From Gammaproteobacteria bacterium (lineage in GTDB: Bacteria > Pseudomonadota > Gammaproteobacteria > UBA6429), in the NCBI GenBank assembly GCA_003232015.1, contig QIKU01000213.1:1-19821 (forward strand): a DNA stretch of 19,821 nt, in the 5' to 3' direction. Below, piece after piece: positions 1 to 6,949 of the stretch. Below the pieces are notes generated by a model, which saw only the letters and a list, made by a program, of their open reading frames with translations, made no database searches and was not told the origin of the DNA. The translations under genes were made by a program, and so were the position numbers. How positions within the stretch are numbered: the first letter of the stretch is position 1; every line of letters begins with the position of its first letter.

Positions 1-47
1 GCTACTCACTAAATACAAAAAATACCCTCATTAAGGTATCGTTTTAG

Positions 48-103
48 CCGGAATCTAGAATTTGTGTCACTGGATTCCCGCTAAAGGCATGTGGGAATGA
101 CGA
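48..103. repeat. Extragenic palindromic repeat (REP/MITE-like)
   Basis: Two adjacent imperfect hairpins lie beyond the 3' end of the leftward metalloprotease-like gene. GGAATCTAG (50-58) pairs with CTGGATTCC (70-78) with one G-T wobble, and TTCCCGC (75-81) pairs with GTGGGAA (91-97) around a 9-nt loop. The wording CTGGATTCCCGC...GGGAATGACG resembles a dispersed intergenic repeat common in proteobacterial genomes. That resemblance is recalled, not searched, and only one copy is visible here. Confidence 0.5.
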
Positions 104-126
104 ACATTTCTTATCCCGAGTTCAGG

Positions 127-897
127 TTATTTAGGCAGCCAGTTTATTTCTTTTGCGGTTTGTTTGCCAATAACAACACGGTATAAATTGCCAGGAAATA
201 TCGCTTCATTCTCACTCACTGGAATTCTTCCGGCCATAATTTCAGCCTGCTTTTGCGGGTAGCGTGGCTGGCTGTCCGGGTTGGCAAAGCCCAGTGGAAA
301 GAGCGGGTAGTTGGTTGCAATATCATATTTATCCACTGCGCCCAGTGTATGTAGAAATTCGTGGGCAATCACAATATTATTCTTACGGGTGTAGCGTTGG
401 CCTGCATAAGCATGCACAACACCGATGCGTCCTTTTTTCAGGCCTAAAGAGTGCGCGAGTATTTTACTATTAGAGGGGGCATAATAAACGACGTAAATCT
501 GCACGTCCGGGGAGGGGCCGGTACCACTCCCATGAGCAAAAACCCAGTAACGTAATTTTAAACTCCATAGCATGATGTTAATAATCGAACGTGATGCGGG
601 AGGGGATGGCGGTTGTTCAGTTAACTTATTTTCAACATTAATGATGATGGGGTTTTTAATGGGTACTTTGTAATAGTCCGCTTCTTCGGCCATAAAGATT
701 TCAATGTCACGAAAATTATCTTTTTTTAGTTGTTTGATATAACGCTCAGTTTCTGGATTGTCATCGCCATTAACTGGATATATTGAAACCCACAACGGAG
801 CATCCCAGTCGGTTGCTCGCAGTTGGCTAAGGTAGGTTGATGCTGCCACGATAATTAAAATGGTTAATAAAATAAATATTCGAAGAGCTTTAAACAT
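127..897 (-). CDS. Membrane-anchored HExxH zinc metalloprotease-like protein
   Basis: A 256-residue protein of unknown specific role. Residues 5-24 form an uncleaved-looking hydrophobic signal anchor, so the rest is predicted to be periplasmic. At 179-192 it has HEFLHTLGAVDKYD, matching HExxHxxGxxD: two zinc-binding histidines (179, 183), the general-base glutamate (180) and a possible aspartate third ligand (189), as in some metzincin-like zincins. EIMAG near 219-223 could serve as the methionine turn. The middle holds a proline-rich stretch (96-100). No clear Shine-Dalgarno precedes the ATG, but the anchor begins right after it, which supports this start. The gene faces away from its neighbour across a 183-base gap. 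Family membership is inferred from the motif alone; I do not recognise a named protein. Confidence 0.75.
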   Translation of the reverse strand: MFKALRIFILLTILIIVAASTYLSQLRATDWDAPLWVSIYPVNGDDNPETERYIKQLKKDNFRDIEIFMAEEADYYKVPIKNPIIINVENKLTEQPPSPPASRSIINIMLWSLKLRYWVFAHGSGTGPSPDVQIYVVYYAPSNSKILAHSLGLKKGRIGVVHAYAGQRYTRKNNIVIAHEFLHTLGAVDKYDIATNYPLFPLGFANPDSQPRYPQKQAEIMAGRIPVSENEAIFPGNLYRVVIGKQTAKEINWLPK

Positions 898-1037
898 TTT
901 TAATTAGTCTTATTAAAATATTATATGAACGTTAGCATGTTATGGTGTTTTTGCTAAGTTATTTACTCATAAAAAAATAATTATAGACTCTGCTTATAGC
1001 TCTTTTAAAGGGAGGGATCAGATATTTTCTCAGCTTG

Positions 1038-1061
1038 CACTATACTATAAGTAGTATAGTG
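1038..1061. promoter_or_regulatory. 10-bp inverted repeat upstream of the two-helix membrane protein
   Basis: CACTATACTA (1038-1047) and TAGTATAGTG (1052-1061) are perfect reverse complements separated by TAAG. The element ends 34 bases before the start codon at 1096. It could be an operator for a dimeric regulator or a 5'-UTR hairpin. The same stretch contains TATACT, a plausible -10 hexamer, though no good -35 is visible. Confidence 0.5.
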
Positions 1062-1095
1062 GTTTATTCAGATTATAATAATGGAGGTGATAACT

Positions 1096-1608
1096 ATGAT
1101 TCGTCGTATGTATTTCATGATTCCAGATGTTAGCCTTGCTCGTGCTATTCATAATGAGCTTTTATTGTCACGTGTTGCAGAAAGCAAGATGCATGTTATT
1201 GCTAGAGAAGATGTTGACTTAAATGACTTGCCCGAAGCCAATATTTTGCAGAAAAGTGATTTAATTCATTCTATCCAAAGAGGGATTCCCGTTGGAGGTT
1301 TAACGGGTGTTGTCTTAGGAGCGATAGTGGTTAGTTTAGGAATGGTCTCTCCTGGGTATGAAGGCGTTACTATTATGTTAACCTTTTTTGCCGGTTTGTT
1401 TTTAGGGATATTTTCCTCATTTTTGATTGCAGTTAATGTACCTAATACCCGGCATCGTCGTTTCGAAAAGGAACTTTCAAGTGGTAAGATACTTTTTATC
1501 GTTGATGTACCCGTTGAAAAAGTAGCTGAAATTAGTGAGATGGTAACCCGACATCATCCTGAAGCCGACATGAAAGGGTTGGAGCCCAATATCCCGGCTT
1601 TCCCATAA
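1096..1608 (+). CDS. Two-helix inner-membrane protein of general-stress (DUF1269-like) type
   Basis: A 170-residue protein with a short N-terminal cytoplasmic domain, two hydrophobic helices (about 64-84 and 90-113) with a Gly-rich first helix (GIPVGGLTGVVLGA), and a C-terminal domain of about 50 residues. The alpha/beta start (MIRRMYFMIPDV) followed by two helices resembles DUF1269 or YflT-like stress proteins; no biochemical role is established for these. An ATG at 1081 is also in frame, but GGAGGTGAT at 1083-1091 is an almost perfect match to the 16S anti-Shine-Dalgarno and lies ideally spaced before the ATG at 1096, so 1096 is chosen. Translation should be strong. Expression may be controlled by the inverted repeat at 1038-1061, and the gene ends at the hairpin at 1633-1658. 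Confidence 0.75.
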   Translation: MIRRMYFMIPDVSLARAIHNELLLSRVAESKMHVIAREDVDLNDLPEANILQKSDLIHSIQRGIPVGGLTGVVLGAIVVSLGMVSPGYEGVTIMLTFFAGLFLGIFSSFLIAVNVPNTRHRRFEKELSSGKILFIVDVPVEKVAEISEMVTRHHPEADMKGLEPNIPAFP

Positions 1609-1632
1609 TGAAAGTGACTTTAGCTGGCAAAT

Positions 1633-1658
1633 AAAAAACCAGCCTCGGCTGGTTTTTT
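1633..1658. terminator. Bidirectional rho-independent terminator
   Basis: AAAAAACCAGCC (1633-1644) and GGCTGGTTTTTT (1647-1658) form a perfect stem with a tight CTCG loop and a T-tract on both strands. It sits between the rightward membrane-protein gene and the leftward lipoprotein gene and can end both transcripts. Confidence 0.9.
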
Positions 1659-1699
1659 ATATTTGAGGCGTATATTTTCTGAAAGCGGCGTTTTTTTGT

Positions 1700-2005
1700 T
1701 CACTTTTCCTGGCTGCGTCGAATATAATAACGGGCTCGGGCCACTTTATTGACACAGTTCGGGTATTTGTCAAATTGCTGCTGAATAACTGCGGCTGCCA
1801 GTAATGTCGCAGCTTTGCTCCACGCGACCCGGCTACTAAAGCCATTTAGTTTAGCGTCTTCAAGCTCTGTTTTAGCCGTTGTCAGACCTGAACTGCACTG
1901 TAGAGCAAGTCTTTCGCTCTGTACGGTTGCACAACCTGAAAAGATAAAGCCTGAGAGGCCGGCAAGAAGGGCTAATTTTAAAATTGATTTTGTAGCGATT
2001 GACAT
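1700..2005 (-). CDS. Small predicted lipoprotein
   Basis: A 101-residue protein with a short charged start, a hydrophobic stretch (9-22) and a lipobox ending FSG-C at Cys25, so signal peptidase II processing to a lipid-anchored envelope protein is predicted. The mature part is only about 77 residues, mostly helical by composition, with two further cysteines (37 and 84) that could form a disulfide. A weak AAGGT ribosome site lies about 11 bases upstream. I recognise no family and assign no function. It is transcribed toward the shared terminator at 1633-1658 and diverges from yajQ. Confidence 0.7.
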   Translation of the reverse strand: MSIATKSILKLALLAGLSGFIFSGCATVQSERLALQCSSGLTTAKTELEDAKLNGFSSRVAWSKAATLLAAAVIQQQFDKYPNCVNKVARARYYIRRSQEK

Positions 2006-2057
2006 TATTTTATGACTACCTTAAATTTTGTCTTTATAGATATGTTTTTTAAACCAA

Positions 2058-2071
2058 TATTTCTAGAAATA
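2058..2071. promoter_or_regulatory. 14-bp palindrome between lipoprotein gene and yajQ
   Basis: TATTTCTAGAAATA is a perfect palindrome in the 195-base divergent spacer, 53 bases from the lipoprotein start and 130 from yajQ. It could be a regulator site, but in AT-rich DNA a palindrome of this length may also be chance. A small CTCGT/ACGAG hairpin lies nearby at 2111-2125. Confidence 0.3.
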
Positions 2072-2200
2072 AATATCTATTAGATGTGAGTATAATAAAT
2101 AGCTGTTTAGCTCGTAACAGACGAGTTGGCAAACTGACTATATACTACAACTAAACTTTAAACACCGATACAGCGAGATTAACTAAAGAGAGAATGTCCT

Positions 2201-2683
2201 ATGCCTTCATTTGATGTGGTTTCTGAAATCAATATGCACGAAGTAACCAACGCGGTTGACCAGGCTAACCGTGAGCTGACCACCCGGTTTGACTTTAGAG
2301 GCGCCAATGCCAAATTTGAACGTCAGGATGAAGCGATCAATATGACTGCACAAGCCGAATTCCAGCTAAAGCAAATGCTTGATATTCTTCAGAATAAAAT
2401 GCACAAGCGGGGCATTGATATATTCTGTCTGGACGTTCAGCCACATACCCCGTTGGGTAAAGAAGTAAAGCAGCTGGTTAAGCTTCGTCAGGGCATTGAA
2501 CAAGCCGATGCCAAAAAAATGATTAAACTCATCAAAGCGGCCAAGTTGAAAGTACAAACAGCGATTCAAGAGGAAAAGCTGCGGATCACGGGCAAAAAGC
2601 GGGATGATTTACAGGCTGTGATTGCACTTTTAAAGGCTGCCAGTCTGGAAATCCCGCTGCAGTATGAAAATTTCAGAGACTAA
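2201..2683 (+). CDS. yajQ: YajQ family nucleotide-binding protein
   Basis: A 160-residue cytosolic protein spanning the full YajQ (DUF520) family, normally about 160-165 residues. The N-terminus MPSFDVVSEI, the segment TTRFDFRG near 27-34 and the C-terminal ...LEIPLQYENFRD are family hallmarks. Members have two ferredoxin-like domains. They have been reported to bind c-di-GMP in Xanthomonas and nucleic acids or GTP in E. coli, so a regulatory role is likely but the ligand here is unproven. A purine-rich AAAGAGAGA precedes the ATG, and the family start matches exactly. The gene stands alone on its strand, followed by a long non-coding gap. Confidence 0.95.
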   Translation: MPSFDVVSEINMHEVTNAVDQANRELTTRFDFRGANAKFERQDEAINMTAQAEFQLKQMLDILQNKMHKRGIDIFCLDVQPHTPLGKEVKQLVKLRQGIEQADAKKMIKLIKAAKLKVQTAIQEEKLRITGKKRDDLQAVIALLKAASLEIPLQYENFRD

Positions 2684-3006
2684 ATAGTCCATTAATTTCA
2701 ATATCTTACCGTTATATTGTGTGCTAGCATTTTACTGGCGTGGCTAAGTATTTGCTCCTGTTTTCTGTACCCTGCACAAATATTGGGTATAATGAAAACA
2801 GATTTAGAACCGTGCAAATTGCACTTGGCTTTAAAGTCAGGCAGCTTTTTTTGCTTGCACCTCCCCTGATGAGTGTTTAATTTACTATTTATAGATTCAG
2901 AGCACTGATTCAACTGCATGGATTTAATAAAATAGCAGGGGAGGTTTCTTTTTATTTACGAGCAGCACGGTATCCTGTTTGTATCGACAAATAAAAAAAT
3001 AATATA
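2684..3006. other. 323-base gap with hairpins, no convincing gene
   Basis: Between yajQ and the AAA+ ATPase gene I see no believable protein. It holds a nested hairpin (2758-2801), a 13-bp palindrome GTGCAA-A-TTGCAC (2812-2824), an isolated TATAAT at 2788-2793 without a good -35, and a T-rich run near 2847-2853. It may carry the ATPase promoter, a leader or a small RNA, but nothing here is decisive. Confidence 0.4.
2758..2801. repeat. Nested inverted repeat
   Basis: The outer arms CTGTTTTC (2758-2765) and GAAAACAG (2794-2801) are perfect complements. Inside them TACCC (2768-2772) and GGGTA (2785-2789) also pair, leaving a 12-nt loop. This gives one hairpin with a small internal loop. It has no T-tract, so it is not a standard terminator. 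Confidence 0.45.
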
Positions 3007-4479
3007 ATGAAGGATTCACACGATTTAAGTTTATTGGTTCAATCCCGTGTACCGATTATTTCTTTAGAAACAAAAGAAGAACGTCGTGCGATAGCACTAC
3101 TGACTTCGGTTGCCCGCCAACTATTTATACCTTTATATCGATGGAGCATTACCGAGGGTCTCTTGCGCCTTGAAGAAGGTTTTTCTCCTCAACGGCATAA
3201 TGCGCAACCACCGGATGTTTTAGGACACATTAAAGCAAGCTTGCACCCGGGCGTTTTTATTTTAACCGACTTTCATCCGTATCTGGATGATCCCTTACAT
3301 GTCCGTTTATTAAAAGACATTGCTATTGGCTATGCCGACGCACCACGTACCGTTGTGTTACTTAGCCATAATCTGCTTATTCCTGATGAACTGAGTAACT
3401 TTAGCGCTAGTTTTCAGCTCAGTATGCCGGGCAGAAAACAGATTGCACAGCAAGTTAAAAAAATAGCTGACAGTTGGTCTGAAGAAAACAATGATCGGCG
3501 GGTTAAAGCCGATAAACAGGCTTATGAAATGTTACTGGGCAACCTAACTGGCCTGACTTTAACCGAAGTAAAACGGCTGGCACGTGGTGCAATCTACGAT
3601 GACGGTGCCATCACCGAATCGGATATTCCAGAAGTTTTAAAAGCAAAGTATGAGCTGCTTAATGCAGACAGTATTTTACAATTTGAGTATCAGACTGAGA
3701 AATTTTCGGATGTGGGGGGCTTTAGAGTTGTCAAACAGTGGTTAAAACAACGCAAGCAGGCCTTTGTTAAAGAAATCCCCGGCCTTAGCCCACCCAAAGG
3801 AATGCTATTACTGGGGGTGCAGGGCTGTGGTAAATCGCTTGCCGCAAAAGCGGTTGCCGGTATCTGGGGTTTGCCATTGCTGCATCTTGATTTTGGGGCT
3901 TTATTCAATAAGTACCACGGTGAAACAGAAAAGAATTTACGTAAAGCACTGCAAACAGCCGAAGTCATGGCACCTTGTGTTTTATGGGTGGATGAAATTG
4001 AAAAAGGTTTAAGCACCTCAGACAATGACGGCGGCACGAGCCAGCGGGTATTAGCCACCTTGTTAACCTGGTTGGCTGAAAAAAACAAACCGGTTTTTAT
4101 GGTTGCAACGGCGAATAATATTGACGCCTTACCACCCGAATTGATCCGCAAAGGGCGTTTTGATGAAATATTTTTTGTGGACTTACCAAAGCATGCTGTG
4201 CGTGTGAGTATTTTTAAAATTCATTTAAAACGCCGCATGCTTGATACGGCGCTTTTTAATGTGGGAGATTTAGCTAAACATACAGAAGGTTTTTCAGGTG
4301 CGGAAATTGAACAGGCTATCGTATCAGCTTTTTATGCGGCACATGCCAACCATACAGAGGTCAATGACGCACTGATACTAAAAGCAATATCACAAACAAA
4401 ACCGTTATCTGTTGTGATGGCTGAACCCATTGAGCGCCTGAGACGCTGGGCAAAAGACCGCACTGTTGCTGCGGATTGA
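3007..4479 (+). CDS. Ycf46-type AAA+ ATPase
   Basis: A 490-residue soluble AAA+ protein. The N-terminal half (1-230) opens with the SRVPIISLETKEE segment typical of the Ycf46 family of cyanobacteria, plastids and some proteobacteria. The AAA+ module follows: Walker A GVQGCGKS (270-277), Walker B VLWVDEIE (325-332), sensor-1-like TAN (368-370), arginine finger in IRKGRFDE (380-387), and sensor-2 region GFSGAEIEQA (428-437). All ATPase elements look intact, so it should hydrolyse ATP. In cyanobacteria Ycf46 has been linked to inorganic-carbon use; the substrate is unknown. No ribosome site is visible before the ATG at 3007, so translation may be leaderless or weak. It converges with the sulfurtransferase gene 20 bases away, with no hairpin between them. 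Confidence 0.85.
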   Translation: MKDSHDLSLLVQSRVPIISLETKEERRAIALLTSVARQLFIPLYRWSITEGLLRLEEGFSPQRHNAQPPDVLGHIKASLHPGVFILTDFHPYLDDPLHVRLLKDIAIGYADAPRTVVLLSHNLLIPDELSNFSASFQLSMPGRKQIAQQVKKIADSWSEENNDRRVKADKQAYEMLLGNLTGLTLTEVKRLARGAIYDDGAITESDIPEVLKAKYELLNADSILQFEYQTEKFSDVGGFRVVKQWLKQRKQAFVKEIPGLSPPKGMLLLGVQGCGKSLAAKAVAGIWGLPLLHLDFGALFNKYHGETEKNLRKALQTAEVMAPCVLWVDEIEKGLSTSDNDGGTSQRVLATLLTWLAEKNKPVFMVATANNIDALPPELIRKGRFDEIFFVDLPKHAVRVSIFKIHLKRRMLDTALFNVGDLAKHTEGFSGAEIEQAIVSAFYAAHANHTEVNDALILKAISQTKPLSVVMAEPIERLRRWAKDRTVAAD

Positions 4480-4499
4480 TTATTAAAGAGTCAATTCGC

Positions 4500-5402
4500 C
4501 TAAGGTTTTAAACCCTTTGTGAGTGGCGCATTTGCAGTTTGTGCATATTGTTTCATCGAACCATCAAATACTTTCACATTGGTAAAGCCAAGATAGCGTA
4601 GGGTAAGATACGATTGTGATGCACGGTGTGCAGAACGGCAGTAAAGAATAACAGGCTGATCTTTTTTGACTAAGCCAATTTGTTTTAGTTCGTCTTGCAG
4701 GACGCTTTTAGGTTTAAATTTAAACTGGTTATCAAAATCGACAGCATTATCCCAGCTCCATAACCGAGCCCCCGGAATATGTCCGCTGCGGCGTTGCTTG
4801 ACATGTCCCATGTATTCTTCTTTAGTACGCACATCAATCAGTAATGTGTCTTTTGCGCGTGTTGCGGGTAAAACTTCTTCGATGCTGGCCAAGCGGATAT
4901 CTTTAGTCAGTTTGGGTTGTGGGTAATTTGTTTTTTTGCCCGGAGGGTAAGGTCTTGCTGTTACCGGTTTACCTTCTAATATCCATTTAACCAGGCCACC
5001 ATCAAGTAATGACACACGCTTATGGTTAATGCGTTCAAGTTCCCAGAATAAGCGGCCAGCATGCAGCCCGCCCATGTCATCATAAATAACAACATGGCTG
5101 CTCGCAGATATACCGAGTAAGCCGAGCAATTTTACAATGTTATTGCGCCCGATACTGACAGAAACACCGTTTTTAAGCCTTTGGTTAAGCACATGGTAAG
5201 GTAGCTGTATGGCATTTTTTAAATGAAAGCGCTGGTATTGGGTTTCATCCGACATATCAATAACAACAACCGAGGGGTTATCAAGGTGGTTTTCCAGCCA
5301 TTGTGTTGACACGGTTGCTTGGGATGCTGATACCAGCGATGTATAGGCCAGTGAGCTAAAAGAGAACAGTATAACAGTCAGTATTCGTAAAAAGCGTTTC
5401 AT
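4500..5402 (-). CDS. Periplasmic two-domain sulfurtransferase (rhodanese / 3-mercaptopyruvate type)
   Basis: A 300-residue secreted protein. A signal peptide (1 to about 27, ending near VSASQA) precedes two tandem rhodanese domains. The first (about 30-150) has no catalytic cysteine, and the second (about 172-292) carries the DVRTKEEY motif (190-197), HIPGA (208-212) and the active-site loop YCRSAHRAS with Cys255. This is the classical TST/MPST layout, which moves sulfane sulfur from thiosulfate or mercaptopyruvate to cyanide or thiols. The loop CRSAHR is not the animal CRKGVT or the bacterial CGSGVT, so the donor cannot be assigned. An AGGA ribosome site lies before the ATG. It diverges from the zinc-finger membrane gene across 84 bases. 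It could serve envelope thiol or sulfur metabolism. Confidence 0.88.
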   Translation of the reverse strand: MKRFLRILTVILFSFSSLAYTSLVSASQATVSTQWLENHLDNPSVVVIDMSDETQYQRFHLKNAIQLPYHVLNQRLKNGVSVSIGRNNIVKLLGLLGISASSHVVIYDDMGGLHAGRLFWELERINHKRVSLLDGGLVKWILEGKPVTARPYPPGKKTNYPQPKLTKDIRLASIEEVLPATRAKDTLLIDVRTKEEYMGHVKQRRSGHIPGARLWSWDNAVDFDNQFKFKPKSVLQDELKQIGLVKKDQPVILYCRSAHRASQSYLTLRYLGFTNVKVFDGSMKQYAQTANAPLTKGLKP

Positions 5403-5486
5403 TTTGTAATCCTGCTTGAATAGTTAATCTATTATATATAGGCTAATATTTTTAGCCAGACCTTTATATAAAAAGTTAATGTCTCT

Positions 5487-6935
5487 ATGTCACAAATAGC
5501 GTGCAAATACCATTACGATTTACCCGCACGATGGTCATGCCATTCCTGTCGCATTAATTTTTGTACTAATTGTGTTAAACCTCACCAGGATAAAGCGCCG
5601 CATTGTGTTATTTGTGGTGAGTCATTGGCTGTTGTGGGAGCAGAAAATGTAGTATTACCCTTCTGGCAACGGCTGCATTATTTTTTTATGTACCCATTCA
5701 ATGCCGTATCAATGGGGATTATGGTTTTACTTGTTGCAGTGATTGCAGCATTTGGGAGTACATTATTTGGTATTCTTGCTGTTGTGCTCAGTATTCTTGT
5801 TTTTATGAAATACGCTTATGTTGTTCTGGAAGATACCTCTCATGGTTATTTGTCGGCACGTGCTTTTTCACTTGAGATGATTACACGGGATCTGGAACTC
5901 CCCTTTAAGCATATACTCAATATCTTTTTGATTATTGCCCTCAACTATATGGCTTATAATTATAGCCAGAAGATAGACTATGACTACTTATTTTATACGA
6001 TTCTATTCGTAACACTTTTCTTTTTGCCTACCAGTGTCATGGTGCTGGCTGTTAAACACAGTTTTACCAGTGCCTTTAATCCGTTGCTGCATTTTCATAT
6101 TGTAAAAAATATTGGTTTTGCCTATGTGCTTTTGTATGCATTTCTTTTTATGATGTTAAGTTCAGCGGCGGCCGCTATTTATTATGTTAATCGCTTAATT
6201 CCTGAAGAGTTTTATTTAAGTGTTGATGTTTTTATCAGTATGTTTTTTTTGCTCAGTATTTTTAATATGCTGGGCTATGTGTTGTATCAGTATCATGAAA
6301 AAATCGGTTTTGGTATAGATGTTGAAGTTTCAAGTAGCTCGCTTGAAACGGATGATGACCCGGTTTTTAAACTGAGAATGTCGACAATGATTGATATTGA
6401 AATTCTGATTCAGGAAGGCGAATATACTCAGGCTAAGCAAAGACTGGAAAAATTAATTACCGAGCACCCCAGCGATATGCATGCGCGTGGTTATTACCAG
6501 AAGTTATTGCACTTGCTGGGTAATGTTGATGCAGCCAGAGCACATTGTGCTGATTTTGTTGGGCGGTTGATGGACGAGAGGAAAGTTACTCAGGCAATGA
6601 AAGTCTTTATTGCCTGTTACAAACAAGATTCAGGAATTACTTTAGTTAAGCCCGCGCAACGCCTGGCCATGGCATCCGCGTTTGTTAATAGTGGTAAGCA
6701 CCGGCTAGCCATGCATCTACTTAATAACTTACATAAAGATCACCCTGCCTATTCAGAGATACCCGAGGCTTATCTGATAGTTGCGCGGATTATGTCTGAT
6801 CATTTTAATCAGGATGACAAGGCGATTAATATATTACATTTTGTATTGGAACGTTACCCGCAAAACAAGGGCATAGAAGAAGTGCGGGAGTACCTTGGTA
6901 TTCTTAAATCGGTTACTCAATCTGAAAAATTCTGA
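5487..6935 (+). CDS. Zinc-finger, multi-helix membrane protein with C-terminal TPR-like repeats
   Basis: A 482-residue protein of unknown function. Residues 6-43 hold a cysteine/histidine cluster (C6, H9, C18, C21, C26, C29, H33, C40, C43) with the spacing of a B-box-like zinc-binding finger. A membrane domain of about five to six hydrophobic segments follows (roughly 74-112, 143-155, 168-188, 208-232 and 246-267), then a cytoplasmic C-terminal half (about 290-475) with helical repeats that look like degenerate TPRs (for example EGEYTQAKQRLEKLITEHPSDMHA at 310-333, split here as 310-328 and on). An upstream ATG at 5479 is out of frame, so 5487 is used, although no strong ribosome site is seen. 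It ends 14 bases from the convergent rhomboid gene, which also ends in TPR-like repeats. I know this domain order only as a hypothetical-protein layout. Confidence 0.75.
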   Translation: MSQIACKYHYDLPARWSCHSCRINFCTNCVKPHQDKAPHCVICGESLAVVGAENVVLPFWQRLHYFFMYPFNAVSMGIMVLLVAVIAAFGSTLFGILAVVLSILVFMKYAYVVLEDTSHGYLSARAFSLEMITRDLELPFKHILNIFLIIALNYMAYNYSQKIDYDYLFYTILFVTLFFLPTSVMVLAVKHSFTSAFNPLLHFHIVKNIGFAYVLLYAFLFMMLSSAAAAIYYVNRLIPEEFYLSVDVFISMFFLLSIFNMLGYVLYQYHEKIGFGIDVEVSSSSLETDDDPVFKLRMSTMIDIEILIQEGEYTQAKQRLEKLITEHPSDMHARGYYQKLLHLLGNVDAARAHCADFVGRLMDERKVTQAMKVFIACYKQDSGITLVKPAQRLAMASAFVNSGKHRLAMHLLNNLHKDHPAYSEIPEAYLIVARIMSDHFNQDDKAINILHFVLERYPQNKGIEEVREYLGILKSVTQSEKF

Positions 6936-6949
6936 AGAATCCTTTTGTA

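Noticed and set aside
1081..1095. ATG at 1081 as start of the two-helix membrane protein
   Set aside because: The bases between contain the ribosome site for the ATG at 1096, which is the better start.
2698..2919. 73-codon minus-strand open frame in the yajQ-ATPase gap
   Set aside because: No start signal, no recognisable sequence, and it crosses the hairpin region.
3690..4151. 153-codon open frame opposite the AAA+ ATPase gene
   Set aside because: Antisense to the conserved ATPase motifs, with no family resemblance; a by-product of codon use.
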